A stretch of DNA of 64,000 bases, taken from positions 1 to 64,000 of the forward strand of contig JBKHJZ010000002.1 of assembly GCA_046537875.1 (NCBI GenBank), written 5' to 3'. Under the pieces are notes generated by a model. That model had not been told where the DNA came from. It saw nothing but the letters and a program-made list of their open reading frames with translations, and searched no databases. The stretch is from JBKHJZ01 sp046537875. Its GTDB lineage: Bacteria; Actinomycetota; Acidimicrobiia; Acidimicrobiales; VFJN01. How positions within the stretch are numbered: position 1 is the stretch's first letter; the number at the start of each line of letters is the position of its first letter. The position numbers were made by a program, and so were the translations under genes. Positions 55,593-64,000 of this stretch are shown piece after piece.

Positions 55593-56858
55593 TCAGGCCA
55601 GACCGACCTCGGTCGGGTCGACCGGCCCGATCAACGCCGCCGAGCGGCGACCGCCGAACACCCGGGCCGCGACCTCGGCCACGTCGGCGGCGGTGACCGC
55701 ACGGATCCGCGCCAGCTGCTCGTCCACCGGGATGATCTCGTCCCGGGCCATCAGGCCGCGACCGAGCCGGGCCATGCGCGACGCCGAGTCCTCCAGTGCG
55801 AGCAGCGTCGATCCCTCGAGGAACCCCTTGGCCACCCTCAGCTCGGCCTCGGTGGCGCCCGTGGCCACCAGCTTGTCGATCTCGTCGTCGATCACCGACA
55901 CCAGCTCGCCCACCCGCGAGGGGGCCGTGCCGGCGTAGATGCCGGCGGTGCCGGAGTCGGCATAGGTCGACACCCAGGAGTACACCGAGTAGCAGAGGCC
56001 CCGCTCCTCGCGCACCTCCTGGAACAGCCGGCTCGACATCCCACCGCCGAGGATCTGGTTGGCGACGGCGAAGGCGTAGCGGTCCTCGTCCCAGTGGTCG
56101 ACGCCCCGCCACCCGAGGGCCAGGTGCACCTGCTCGGTCCGGTCGGCGAGCGCCGACAGCGGCGCCGGCGGGGCGGCGGGCGCCCGTCGCTCGGGCCGGC
56201 GGCCGCCGCCCAGATGCCCGAGCACGGCGTCGAACGCTGCGGCGAGACCGTCGTGGTCCAGGTCGCCCGCCGCCACCACGGCGAGGTTGCGGGGCAGGTA
56301 CCAGGCGCCGAAGAAGGCCGCGATCTGGTCGCGGGTGACCGCCTCGACGGTGGCGCGCGTGCCGAGGACCTCACGACCCAGCGGGTGGCCGGGGAAGAGC
56401 GTCTCGGCGAGCAGTGCGTGCACGTGATCCTCGGGCATGTCCAGGTTCATGAGGATCTCTTCGAGGATCACCTGGCGCTCGGCGTCGACCTCGCGCGGCC
56501 GGAACGCGGGATCGGTGAGGACGTCGCCGAGGACCTCGACGCCGACGTCCACCGCAGCTGCGGGGAGCCGCGTGTAGTACGCGGTGTGCTCGCGGCTCGT
56601 GAAGGCGTTCATCTCCCCGCCGACCGCGTCGACCGCCTCGGCGATCTCCCGCGCCGAGCGACTGGACGTGCCCTTGAAGAGCAGGTGCTCCAGGAAGTGG
56701 GACGCGCCCGCGATCTCCGCCGGTTCGTCGCGCCCGCCCACGTCGACCCAGACGCCCAGGCTCACCGACCGCGCCTCGGGCATGCGCTCGGTGACCAGGC
56801 GGATGCCGTTGGCCAGTCGGGTGTCCCGGATGTGGTCGGTGCCGGAGGGGGACGCCAC
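55593..56858 (-). CDS. M16 family zinc peptidase (PepR-like)
   Basis: 421 residues. The inverted zinc motif HFLEH (H54, E57, H58) with a downstream Glu in VILEEILMN; the C-terminal half repeats the fold without metal ligands. It begins 65 bases after pnp on the same strand, the same order as gpsI-pepR in M. tuberculosis. Function is protein or peptide cleavage, exact target unknown. It faces the ABC-F gene tail to tail with a 5-base gap. Confidence 0.9.
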   Translation of the reverse strand: MASPSGTDHIRDTRLANGIRLVTERMPEARSVSLGVWVDVGGRDEPAEIAGASHFLEHLLFKGTSSRSAREIAEAVDAVGGEMNAFTSREHTAYYTRLPAAAVDVGVEVLGDVLTDPAFRPREVDAERQVILEEILMNLDMPEDHVHALLAETLFPGHPLGREVLGTRATVEAVTRDQIAAFFGAWYLPRNLAVVAAGDLDHDGLAAAFDAVLGHLGGGRRPERRAPAAPPAPLSALADRTEQVHLALGWRGVDHWDEDRYAFAVANQILGGGMSSRLFQEVREERGLCYSVYSWVSTYADSGTAGIYAGTAPSRVGELVSVIDDEIDKLVATGATEAELRVAKGFLEGSTLLALEDSASRMARLGRGLMARDEIIPVDEQLARIRAVTAADVAEVAARVFGGRRSAALIGPVDPTEVGLA

Positions 56859-56923
56859 GTCGCTCGTTTCGCTGTGGGCAGGTCAGCGCGGTCGGTGCGC
56901 CGGTGGGCGGGCGCCGCAGGCCA

Positions 56924-59308
56924 TCAGCGACGCCGGCGGCCGCGGCCGCCACGGTCGCTGCGACGCCCCTCGCCACTGGTCGCGACCGCGGTCGCGGGGC
57001 CGAGGTCACCCAGCTCGCCGCTGAGCTCGGCGTCGAAGGCGTCCTCGAACGACACCGTCTCGCTGGCCGACGACCCGCCGCCGTCGCGACGCCCGTCGCC
57101 GCGCGCTCGGCCGCCGGCCTCGGCACCGGCCTTCGGCTCGGGCGCCGACGCCAGGCTGAGCGACACCTTGCCGTTGGGGTCGATGTCGTCGACGCGCACC
57201 TCGACCTCGTCACCGAGGTCGAGCACGTCCTCGACCTTGTCGATGCGCTTGCCGCCCCCGATCTTCGAGATGTGCAGCAGCCCGTCGCGCCCGGGGAGGA
57301 TGTTGACGAACGCACCGAACTTGGTGATGTTCACCACCCTGCCCTGGTAGGTCTGGCCCACCTCTGCCGTCGGCGGGTTGAGGATCAGGTTGATCTGGCG
57401 CCGGGCCTCCTCGACGACACCCTTGTCGCTGGACCCGATGGTCACCGTGCCGACGATGCCGTCGTCGTCGACGCTCACGTCGGCGCCGGTCTCGGTGGTG
57501 ATCGCGTTGATCACCTTGCCCTTGGGGCCGATCACCTCGCCGATCTTGTCGATCGGGATCTCGAAGCTGACGATCTTGGGGGCGGTCTCGCCCACCTCGG
57601 GACGTGGCTCGGCGATCGCCCCGGCCATGACCTCGAGGATCTCGACGCGGGCGTCGTACGCCTGCTGCAGGGCACGAGCCAGCACGTTGGCCGGGAGACC
57701 GTCGATCTTGGTGTCGAGCTGGAGCGCGGTCACGAAGTCCTCGGTGCCTGCGACCTTGAAGTCCATGTCGCCGAACGCGTCCTCGGCCCCGAGGATGTCG
57801 GTGAGGGTCGTGTACGCGCCGTCGTCGTGGATCAGGCCCATCGCGATCCCGGCGACCGGGGCCTTGACCGGCACGCCGGCGTCCATCAACGACAGCGTCG
57901 ACGCGCACACCGACGCCATCGAGGTGGAGCCGTTCGACGACAGCACCTCGGACACGAGGCGCAGGGTGTAGGGGAACTCGTCGGAGTCGGGGACCACGGG
58001 GAGCAGCGCCCGCTCCGCGAGCAGGCCGTGGCCGACCTCCCGGCGCTTCGGCGACCCCACCCGGCCGGTCTCGCCGTTGGCGTGGGGCGGCATGTTGTAG
58101 TGGTGCATGTAGCGCTTGCGCTCGCGGTTGCCGAGGTTGTCGAGGAGCTGGTCCATCTTCGGCATGCCCAGGGTCGTCACGTTGAGCACCTGGGTCTCGC
58201 CCCGCTGGAACAGCCCCGATCCGTGGGCCGTGGGGACGACGCCCACCTCGGCCGACAGCGGCCGCAGGTCGGTCGTGCCGCGGCCGTCGATGCGCACGCC
58301 CTCGTCCAGGATGCGCCGGCGGATCAGCTTCTTCTGCAGCGCCCTGGCGGCTGACCTGATCTCGCTCTCGCGCTCGGGGAGCTCGCCGGCCAACTCGCTC
58401 ACGATCGCGGCGACCGCCTCGTCGGTCGCGGCGTTGCGCTGGGCCTTGGTGGTGATGCGCGACGCCTCGGCCAGCCGGTCGGTCCCCACCGCCTCGACGC
58501 GCTCGTACACGTCGTCGCCGTAGTCGATCCGGGGCTCCCACTCGAGCGGGGTGATCGTCCCGGCCGCCTTGGCGGCGTCGACCAGCTCTCGCTGGGCCTC
58601 GATCGACTCCCGGATCCAGGTCTTCGACGCCTCGATCCCACCGGCGATCACCTCTTCGGTGGCGAACGGCGTGCCGCCCTGGTAGAGGGACCACGCCTGC
58701 TCGGTGCCCCCCGCCTCGACCATCATGATCGCGATGTCGCCGTCGTCGAGCTGCCGACCGGCGACGACCAGCTCGAACGTCGCGTCGTCGATCTGTTCGT
58801 AGGTGGGGTGGGGCACCCAGGTGCCCTCCGACGACCAGGCGACGCGAACGGCGCCGATCGGCCCCTCGAACGGCATGCCCGAGAGCATGAGCGCCGCCGA
58901 TGCGCCGTTGATCGACAGCACGTCGTAGGGGTTCTGGCCGTCGGCACCCATGACGGTGACGACCACCTGGGTCTCGTTCCGGTAGCCGTCGGCGAAGCTC
59001 GGCCGCAGGGGGCGGTCGATGAGCCGGCAGGTGAGGATGGCGAGGTCGGTGGGACGCCCCTCACGCCGGAAGAAGCTTCCGGGGATGCGCCCGGCCGCGT
59101 ACATGCGCTCCTCGACGTCCACGGTGAGCGGGAAGAAGTCGATGCCCTCCCGCACCGACCGGGCGCCGTTGGCGGTGACCAGCACGCACGTGCGGCCCAG
59201 CGTCGCCACGACCGCTCCCTGGCTCTGGATCGCCAGCTTGCCGGTCTCGAAGCCGAGGGTCGTGTCGGCGCCCGATACGGGGGCCGACACCGCGATGGGA
59301 TCTGCCAT
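56924..59308 (-). CDS. pnp: polyribonucleotide nucleotidyltransferase
   Basis: 794 residues. Two RNase PH domains with a helical insert, then KH (IGEVIGPKGKVINAI, GxxG) and S1 (GQTYQGRVVNITKFGAFVNI ... DGLLHISKI) domains. The C-terminal tail is RG-rich (GGRARGDGRRDGGG, RGGRGRRRR) and acidic in between, longer than in E. coli. It degrades RNA 3' to 5' using phosphate. The ATG at 59308 follows GGAG; rpsO is upstream. Confidence 0.95.
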   Translation of the reverse strand: MADPIAVSAPVSGADTTLGFETGKLAIQSQGAVVATLGRTCVLVTANGARSVREGIDFFPLTVDVEERMYAAGRIPGSFFRREGRPTDLAILTCRLIDRPLRPSFADGYRNETQVVVTVMGADGQNPYDVLSINGASAALMLSGMPFEGPIGAVRVAWSSEGTWVPHPTYEQIDDATFELVVAGRQLDDGDIAIMMVEAGGTEQAWSLYQGGTPFATEEVIAGGIEASKTWIRESIEAQRELVDAAKAAGTITPLEWEPRIDYGDDVYERVEAVGTDRLAEASRITTKAQRNAATDEAVAAIVSELAGELPERESEIRSAARALQKKLIRRRILDEGVRIDGRGTTDLRPLSAEVGVVPTAHGSGLFQRGETQVLNVTTLGMPKMDQLLDNLGNRERKRYMHHYNMPPHANGETGRVGSPKRREVGHGLLAERALLPVVPDSDEFPYTLRLVSEVLSSNGSTSMASVCASTLSLMDAGVPVKAPVAGIAMGLIHDDGAYTTLTDILGAEDAFGDMDFKVAGTEDFVTALQLDTKIDGLPANVLARALQQAYDARVEILEVMAGAIAEPRPEVGETAPKIVSFEIPIDKIGEVIGPKGKVINAITTETGADVSVDDDGIVGTVTIGSSDKGVVEEARRQINLILNPPTAEVGQTYQGRVVNITKFGAFVNILPGRDGLLHISKIGGGKRIDKVEDVLDLGDEVEVRVDDIDPNGKVSLSLASAPEPKAGAEAGGRARGDGRRDGGGSSASETVSFEDAFDAELSGELGDLGPATAVATSGEGRRSDRGGRGRRRR

Positions 59309-59489
59309 CTGTCGCTATCTCCTTCCCGGCGGCCCTGCCGCCGGTGTCGGGCAGCGTGGCCAGTTCCCAGTCGGCGAACCCCCGGGGCATCCCGGGAGCG
59401 GGCGACTGGCAGCTGACCGCCGGCTGCCGTTGTGTTCCACCGGCCGGATCGGCCGGCCGGTCTCGATTCCTGGTACCAGTATGCGCCAA

Positions 59490-59511
59490 GAGCGGCCCTG
59501 TGAGGCCGCTC
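59490..59511. other. rpsO-pnp intergenic hairpin
   Basis: Eight-base perfect stem (GAGCGGCC and GGCCGCTC) with a 6-base loop between rpsO and pnp. No T-run follows in the minus direction. In E. coli the corresponding hairpins are RNase III processing and PNPase autoregulation sites; a similar role here is inference. Confidence 0.5.
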
Positions 59512-59541
59512 GGACGCGGACGGTGAGTTTCACCGGCGCCC

Positions 59542-59814
59542 TCAGCGGCGCAGGCGGTTCGTCGCGACGATCTCGCGGTAGCGCTCGATGTCGTTGGCCT
59601 TGACGTAGTCGAGGAGCCGACGCCGCCGGCCCACCAGCTTCAGCAGGCCCCGCCGGCTGTGGTGGTCCTTCTTGTGCGTGGTGAGGTGCCGGTTGAGGTG
59701 CTCGATGCGCGCCGTGAGCAGCGCCACCTGCACCTCCGGCGACCCGGTGTCGGAGTCGTGGAGCTTGTGCTCGGCGATGATGTCGGGCTTCGCGGCGTCG
59801 AACTCGTCTGACAC
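59542..59814 (-). CDS. rpsO: 30S ribosomal protein S15
   Basis: 90 residues, standard length. GSPEVQVALLTARIEHLNRHL and KDHHSRRGLLKLVGRRRRLLDY are the family marks for 16S and h20-h22 binding. The GTG at 59814 is preceded by AAGGAAG. A TAGGCT -10-like element lies at 59974-59979 in the 198-base leader, leaving room for autoregulation by S15. Confidence 0.95.
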   Translation of the reverse strand: MSDEFDAAKPDIIAEHKLHDSDTGSPEVQVALLTARIEHLNRHLTTHKKDHHSRRGLLKLVGRRRRLLDYVKANDIERYREIVATNRLRR

Positions 59815-60012
59815 GTGCTTCCTTCTCGTACGGGTGACTGCGTGCCCTGCCCGGAGCCGGCCGGGGCCGCACGGCACAGGGGCCCGCCCCCACCGCCCGG
59901 TGATCGGGCCGGCTGCGTGCCGGGTGGGCAGGCGCAACCGCGGCCGTCCGTGCCCGGCTCGGGGCGACAACGCAGCCTACCAGGGGCGCCGCCCACGGTG
60001 ACAGACGGGCGG

Positions 60013-61422
60013 TCAGCCTGCGACCGCGTCCGCGTCGGGCAGGACCTCCGACCGCCGGTGAGGCCGGGCCGCACCGGCCCGGCGACCCGCGCCGGACCTC
60101 CCCGGCTGCGACACCGTCCAGCGGAACCGGGGAGGGCGGTGCTGCTGGGGTCCGAGCCGCTGCTCCAGCGGCGGGGTGAGGCGCCGGACCCACGCGTGCG
60201 GCCCGAGGAAGGCCGACTCGAGCTGCTCGGGCGTGGCGCCCGGAGTCACGCCGGCCGCACCGAGAACCGCGGCCCGCACCCGTGCGAGAGGACCGTCGAG
60301 CAGCTCCGCGACGACGGCCGGCAGCACCTCCGGGTCCTTCAGGACCCACGAATGGCTGCCGCCCTTGATCGTGACGAGGGTCCCCCCGGATCGCCGGGCG
60401 GCGTCGACGGCCGTCGCGTACGGGACGGCGAGGTCCCGGTCGCCGTGGACCACCACCACCGGCGTCCCGGCATCCCGGAGGCTCTCGAGCATCTCCGTGG
60501 TGCCCGGCGAGCGGATCAGCGAGACCGCGGGACCCAGCATGCGCCACGGCCGGCGGAGGTTGCCGAGCATCGTCGGCAGGGCGAGCCGGCCGAGCTTGGC
60601 GGCCTGGCGGCGATCGCGCACCCACGGCAGCGTCGCCAGCGAGTCGAGCACCAGCAGCGCCGCCACCCCGCCGAGCAGGGGCGGGGCCACCCGGGCGGTG
60701 GTGACCAGGCGGTCCCAGCACTCGCCCACGGCGGCGTCGATGAGCACCACCGCGATCGCCCGGTCGGGGTTCTCGGCCGCCAGCTCGGTGACCAACCGCC
60801 CGCCCATCGAATGGCCGGCGAGCACTGCCCGCCGCACGCCCAGCTCGTCGAGCGCCCGGCCGAGGAGCGCGGCGTAGGCGTCCAGCCGGTGACCGCCGGT
60901 GGGCAGGCCGTGCGTGCTGCCGTGCCCGGCGACGTCGATGGCGATGACCTTGAACCCCATGTGGACGAGCCGCGACAGGGTCTGGGCGTAGAGGATCCCC
61001 TCGGCGGTGAACCCGTGCACCAGCACGACGGGGACGCCCTGTCCGCAGACCGAGACGCCGACCCGATGTGAGTCGTCGAGCACGATCTCGTGCCGGGCCA
61101 ACCGTGGCACCGCCACCAGCTGGCCCGTGCCCGGTGCACGGCCGGTGGGACCGAGGAGCGGTTCGCCCCGGCGTGCGCCGGCCGTACCGGGCCAGTCGGT
61201 CGTGGCCGCCCGGTGGTCGTGCCCGGTGTGCGCCGCCGCCCCGGTCGCCCCGGCTGCCCGGCTCTCCCCCGGCCGGTCGTCGCCGTCGGGGCTCAGCCGG
61301 AGGACCGGCGCCAGGTGCGGCGGCTCCGGCGTGCCGTCCTCGTCCGGTGGCACGTCACGGGCCGGGCGTCTGCCGGGACCGCTGCGCCTCGCGGGTCTGG
61401 CTGGCGTTCCGTCTCTGGCCAC
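60013..61422 (-). CDS. alpha/beta hydrolase with long disordered N-terminus
   Basis: 469 residues. Residues 1-110 are Pro/Gly/Arg-rich and low complexity. The hydrolase fold follows: oxyanion VLVHGFTAEG, nucleophile elbow GHSMGG (Ser), acid in VVHGDRDLAVP and His in GGSHSW. A Pro/Arg tail ends the protein. Esterase, lipase or haloperoxidase-like activity is possible; substrate unknown. The start is uncertain because the N-terminus is disordered and later starts would keep the domain whole. Confidence 0.75.
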   Translation of the reverse strand: MARDGTPARPARRSGPGRRPARDVPPDEDGTPEPPHLAPVLRLSPDGDDRPGESRAAGATGAAAHTGHDHRAATTDWPGTAGARRGEPLLGPTGRAPGTGQLVAVPRLARHEIVLDDSHRVGVSVCGQGVPVVLVHGFTAEGILYAQTLSRLVHMGFKVIAIDVAGHGSTHGLPTGGHRLDAYAALLGRALDELGVRRAVLAGHSMGGRLVTELAAENPDRAIAVVLIDAAVGECWDRLVTTARVAPPLLGGVAALLVLDSLATLPWVRDRRQAAKLGRLALPTMLGNLRRPWRMLGPAVSLIRSPGTTEMLESLRDAGTPVVVVHGDRDLAVPYATAVDAARRSGGTLVTIKGGSHSWVLKDPEVLPAVVAELLDGPLARVRAAVLGAAGVTPGATPEQLESAFLGPHAWVRRLTPPLEQRLGPQQHRPPRFRWTVSQPGRSGAGRRAGAARPHRRSEVLPDADAVAG

Positions 61423-61566
61423 CTTGTTCGCCTCGCTGACCTCCGCCGCACCCCAGCGGCGACGGATCGACCCTTACACCATACGGCGATGTGACCTGCG
61501 TCGCTTCGATACCCGGGCCGGCTGGACGCGATACGCGTCTGGATCGCACGGAGCGCGGTGTCGGCG

Positions 61567-62526
61567 CTACCCCGACGAGAGGATGCGCCGGGCGTCGTCG
61601 CAGTCGCGGGCCATCTGCTCGATCAGCTCCTCGGCCGAGTCGAACATGACCTCGCCCCGCAGGCGGGCCACGAAGCGCACGCGCGCGTGCTCGTCGTACA
61701 GCTCGCCCGAGAAGTCGTCCAGCAGATGGGCTTCGAGCAGGCTGGCGTGCGCCTCGATGTAGAAGGTCGGCCGGCGGCCGAGCGACAACGCCGCAGGGTG
61801 GACCTCGCCTCCCGGGCGCTCGTACCAGCCGGCGTAGATGCCGTCGGCCGGCAGCAGGATGTCGCCCGGGACCGAGAGGTTCGCCGTGGGGAACCCCAGC
61901 TCGCGGCCCCGCTTGTCGCCGTGCGCCACCAGGCCCCTGACCTCGTAGGGCCGACCCAGCAGGTCGTTCGCCAGCCCGATGTCGCCCTCGACCAGGGCGT
62001 GGCGGATCCGCGTCGACGACACCCGGGACGTGTCGTCGGCCGGCCGGCCGTCCGGGCCGACGAGCTCGAGGCCCTCGACGTCGAAGCCCAGCTCGGCGCC
62101 CATCCGCCTGAGCAGCCCCACGTTGCCCCGGCGGCCGTGACCGAAGTGGAAGTCCTCGCCCACCACCACGAGCCTCGCACCGAGGCACACGACGAGAACC
62201 TCGTGCACGAAGTCCTCGGCGCTCTCCTCGCTGCGGGCCTCGTCGAAGGTGACGACCAGGCAGTAGTCGATGCCGGTCTCGGCCAGGAGCTCGAGCTTCT
62301 GGTCGAGGTCGGTGAGCAGGCGGGGCGCCGATTCCGGGCGGACCACCGACGCCGGGTGCCGGTCGAAGGTCACCACCGCGCTGCGCAGGCCCCGGGCACG
62401 GGCCCGCTGCTGCACCTGCCCGATCACCGCCCGGTGCCCGAGGTGCACGCCGTCGTACGCCCCGATGGTCACCGCGGTGCCCTCAGGGGGGCGGGGGCAC
62501 CGGGACTGGTCGCGGAGCACCTCCAT
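61567..62526 (-). CDS. ribF: bifunctional riboflavin kinase / FAD synthetase
   Basis: 319 residues. The N-terminal FAD synthetase domain has GAYDGVHLGHRAVI and SSTRIRHALVEG; the C-terminal riboflavin kinase domain has GRELGFPTANL. It makes FMN and FAD. ATG 62526 starts just before the core; the frame is open to 62661 without support. It ends the mycobacterium-like gene order; truB, often next to ribF, is not found in the bases that follow. Confidence 0.93.
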   Translation of the reverse strand: MEVLRDQSRCPRPPEGTAVTIGAYDGVHLGHRAVIGQVQQRARARGLRSAVVTFDRHPASVVRPESAPRLLTDLDQKLELLAETGIDYCLVVTFDEARSEESAEDFVHEVLVVCLGARLVVVGEDFHFGHGRRGNVGLLRRMGAELGFDVEGLELVGPDGRPADDTSRVSSTRIRHALVEGDIGLANDLLGRPYEVRGLVAHGDKRGRELGFPTANLSVPGDILLPADGIYAGWYERPGGEVHPAALSLGRRPTFYIEAHASLLEAHLLDDFSGELYDEHARVRFVARLRGEVMFDSAEELIEQMARDCDDARRILSSG

Positions 62527-62794
62527 CGTGGCGGCAGCGTACCGGCCCCCGGTGGACCACCCGTCCCTCCGTCCGCCAGGTGTCCCCGGCGGGGCTGTAC
62601 CCCGGTCCCCGGCGGCCATCAGGATCTGCCCGCGGGTGGCCCATCTGACCTTCGCGGACAAGAGGGCGGCACGCGCGTTCCGGGGAGCTCGCTCTCGACG
62701 TGATCGACTCGGCCAACGCCCTCGAGCGACCTGAGCCGGGTGCCGGATAGCACGCCGGCTATCGCGCGATCACGAACCCCTGCGGAGCCGATTC
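62527..62794. other. intergenic region beyond ribF
   Basis: 268 bases with no recognisable gene. A TACGCT element (62536-62541) 9 bases before ribF is a possible promoter. Short frames here are Arg-rich and broken by stops. Confidence 0.4.
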
Positions 62795-62953
62795 GTGGTC
62801 GAGCTACGGGGCGCACTCGGCAGTGGCGTGCACCCCGAACCGCTCGACGAAGGCGACCTGTCGATGACCGTCGTGGAGAACGACGGGCCGCCATTGGTGA
62901 CGGCCACGGCGGTCCTGGCCGCCATCGAGTGGCCACTGGTCACGCCGCCCTGA
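62795..62953 (+). CDS. small hypothetical ORF, possibly a gene remnant
   Basis: 52 residues from GTG to TGA (starting VVELRGALGSGVHPEP). Amino-acid use is balanced with acidic residues, unlike the Arg-rich shadow frames around it, so it may be coding or the 3' end of a lost gene; the frame is closed by TGA at 62732. No start signal is visible and I recognise no family. Confidence 0.3.
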   Translation: MVELRGALGSGVHPEPLDEGDLSMTVVENDGPPLVTATAVLAAIEWPLVTPP

Positions 62954-63024
62954 GGCGGCGAGCTCCCGGGGAGCTCCTCCGATCGCCGGAGAGCGGTCGG
63001 CTGCGCACATGGAAGGATCCCCTC

Positions 63025-63333
63025 ATGAGCAGCCTTGCTGAGCTTCAAGCGGAGATCGTTGCAGAGCGCGCGTCACGTGGCTTCACCAGCGATCCCGGGC
63101 GGCTCCTCGCGCTGCTGGTCGAAGAGGTTGGTGAAGTCGCACGTGAGCTCACGAAGACGTGGTCACCCAACGACGACGACTTCGAAGTGGAGCGCTTGGC
63201 GTGCGAGCTCGCGGACGTGCTCGTGCTCGTCTGCGCCCTCGCGTCAGCGCACGGTGTGGATCTCGACCACAGCGTCCGGCACAAGTTCTTCGAGGTCGAC
63301 GCCGACCGCACCTGGAAGAGCGCACCGAAGTAG
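63025..63333 (+). CDS. MazG-like nucleotide pyrophosphohydrolase
   Basis: 102 residues. Helical protein with LLVEEVGEVARELTK and ACELADVLVLVCALA, the EExxE and ExxD metal motifs of the MazG/dUTPase-like all-alpha NTP-PPase family. It would hydrolyse non-standard or excess NTPs to monophosphates. ATG follows GGAAGGA. It stands alone in a sparse region. Confidence 0.8.
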   Translation: MSSLAELQAEIVAERASRGFTSDPGRLLALLVEEVGEVARELTKTWSPNDDDFEVERLACELADVLVLVCALASAHGVDLDHSVRHKFFEVDADRTWKSAPK

Positions 63334-63524
63334 CAGCGACGAGGGCGTGCCACCGCCGGGAAGTGGAGCATCGCTGACCGGCACCGGGCGGCACGTCCGC
63401 CACGGTCTCGGCATCTGCACGTCGCGCGTTCTCGCACGTGTTCCCGGACACGACCGGCTTCGGCGGCTGGAACCGGGGTCCTCGATGGATCGCCCTCCGC
63501 GGCGGGCAGCGTCTTGGGCGTCGA

Positions 63525-64000
63525 TCAGCCCCGCGCCGGGCCTTTGCCGTTCGTTGCGTGGAGCTGCGCCACGAGGTCGGGGGACGCCACCTCGCGCCAT
63601 GCGTCCTCGAGGAGCTCGGCGATCTCGGCGAGGTCCTCGGGTCCGCGGTGCTCCGACAGGCGGGTGATCACGGCACCGGGCTCGGTCGGGTCGCCGTAGT
63701 GCGGCGTGGTGAACCACCGGTCGGGTCGTGCAGCCAGCAGCTCGGGCCGCTGCTCGCAGCGGAGGATCACCAGCGTGCCCTCGTCGTCCGGCGGCAGGAG
63801 GTTGCCGGGCCGGTCGGCTTCGGGTGGGCCGAAGCGAGCGAAGCGCGTCTTCTTCTCGGTGCCGATGAGGAAGCCGGGGTCGTTTCCCCAGATCGGCCCC
63901 TCGGCCGCTCCCGGCAGGGCGAGGATGACCTCGCGTATGTCATCGAAGGTGATCGCTTGTCGCTCGGCCCAGCGGGCGCGGGCTCGCCGGTGCGCTGTCA
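63525..64000 (-). CDS. MmcQ/YjbR family protein, truncated by the window edge
   Basis: 158 codons are visible and the frame runs off the right edge without a start. The N-terminal part reads ITFDDIREVILALPGAAEG, then PIWGNDPGFLIG, and later WFTTPHYGD and LLEDAWREVASPDL, the pattern of the MmcQ/YjbR (DUF419) DNA-binding-like fold. The GTG at 63770 would drop half the domain and is rejected as a start. Function unknown. Confidence 0.75.
   Translation of the reverse strand, partial: TAHRRARARWAERQAITFDDIREVILALPGAAEGPIWGNDPGFLIGTEKKTRFARFGPPEADRPGNLLPPDDEGTLVILRCEQRPELLAARPDRWFTTPHYGDPTEPGAVITRLSEHRGPEDLAEIAELLEDAWREVASPDLVAQLHATNGKGPARG

Noticed and set aside
63525..63770. Short 81-codon gene with GTG start at 63770
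   Set aside because: The same frame continues upstream with matching DUF419 sequence to the window edge.

Overview
The window is high-GC (roughly 70%) and almost fully coding. Many genes start with GTG and several promoters look leaderless. There are no tRNA or rRNA genes, no insertion sequences and no CRISPR array. Gene content points to an actinobacterium: NrdR, LexA next to a LysM protein, succinylase-type lysine synthesis, RNase J, a pepR-like M16 peptidase, and DUF1918/DUF1876. From memory, the order of housekeeping genes (nrdR, LysM protein, lexA, hflX, dapF, miaA, miaB, recA, pgsA, ftsK, rnj, dapA, dapB, M16 peptidase, pnp, rpsO, ribF) follows the Mycobacterium tuberculosis Rv2718c-Rv2786c region. 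Two giant fused branched-chain-type ABC importers and the B12-dependent ribonucleotide reductase with an intein suggest a deep-branching lineage such as Acidimicrobiia. That placement is inference.

Layout. 1-3 kb: accessory genes (secreted TIMP-like protein, aminoglycoside/hydroxyurea-type phosphotransferase, phytanoyl-CoA-type dioxygenase). 2.9-9.0 kb: nucleotide block with nrdJ (401-residue intein), a RibD-C-type reductase and nrdR; two NrdR-box-like sites lie on the nrdJ promoter. 9.0-10.4 kb: a LysM protein and lexA, divergent, with four LexA-box-like sites between them. 10.4-16.8 kb: dapE, dapD, dapC and dapF with a Pro/Gly/Trp-tailed membrane protein and hflX. 16.9-20 kb: miaA, a DUF1918-DUF1876 fusion and miaB. 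20-25.7 kb: substrate-binding protein plus a 1288-residue fused ABC importer, occupying the place next to recA where recX often lies. 25.7-38.1 kb: recA (with its own SOS box), thpR, cinA, pgsA, rimO, an ECF-sigma-like gene with an overlapping partner, ftsK, mutM, rnj and dapA, all on the minus strand. 38.2-44.9 kb: accessory block (winged-helix protein, TetR plus ferritin-like di-iron protein, second TetR, SURF1, acyl-CoA synthetase, DedA-like protein). 45-50.3 kb: a second fused ABC importer with its binding protein. 50.5-62.5 kb: DapA-like protein, second acyl-CoA synthetase, dapB, ABC-F protein, M16 peptidase, pnp, rpsO, alpha/beta hydrolase and ribF. 62.5-64 kb: the core order ends; a small ORF, a MazG-like protein and a truncated MmcQ/YjbR gene follow.

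How it fits together. One copy each of dapA, dapB, dapC, dapD, dapE and dapF gives the whole succinylase route from aspartate semialdehyde to meso-diaminopimelate. LexA, RecA and the LysM protein form an SOS and division-control set with readable operators. NrdR and NrdJ form a dNTP-supply regulon with both regulator and target present. MiaA and MiaB give the ms2i6A tRNA modification. RNase J, PNPase and S15 form the RNA-turnover and translation part. The two fused importers and two acyl-CoA synthetases suggest uptake and activation of organic acids or amino acids; the substrates cannot be read from sequence.
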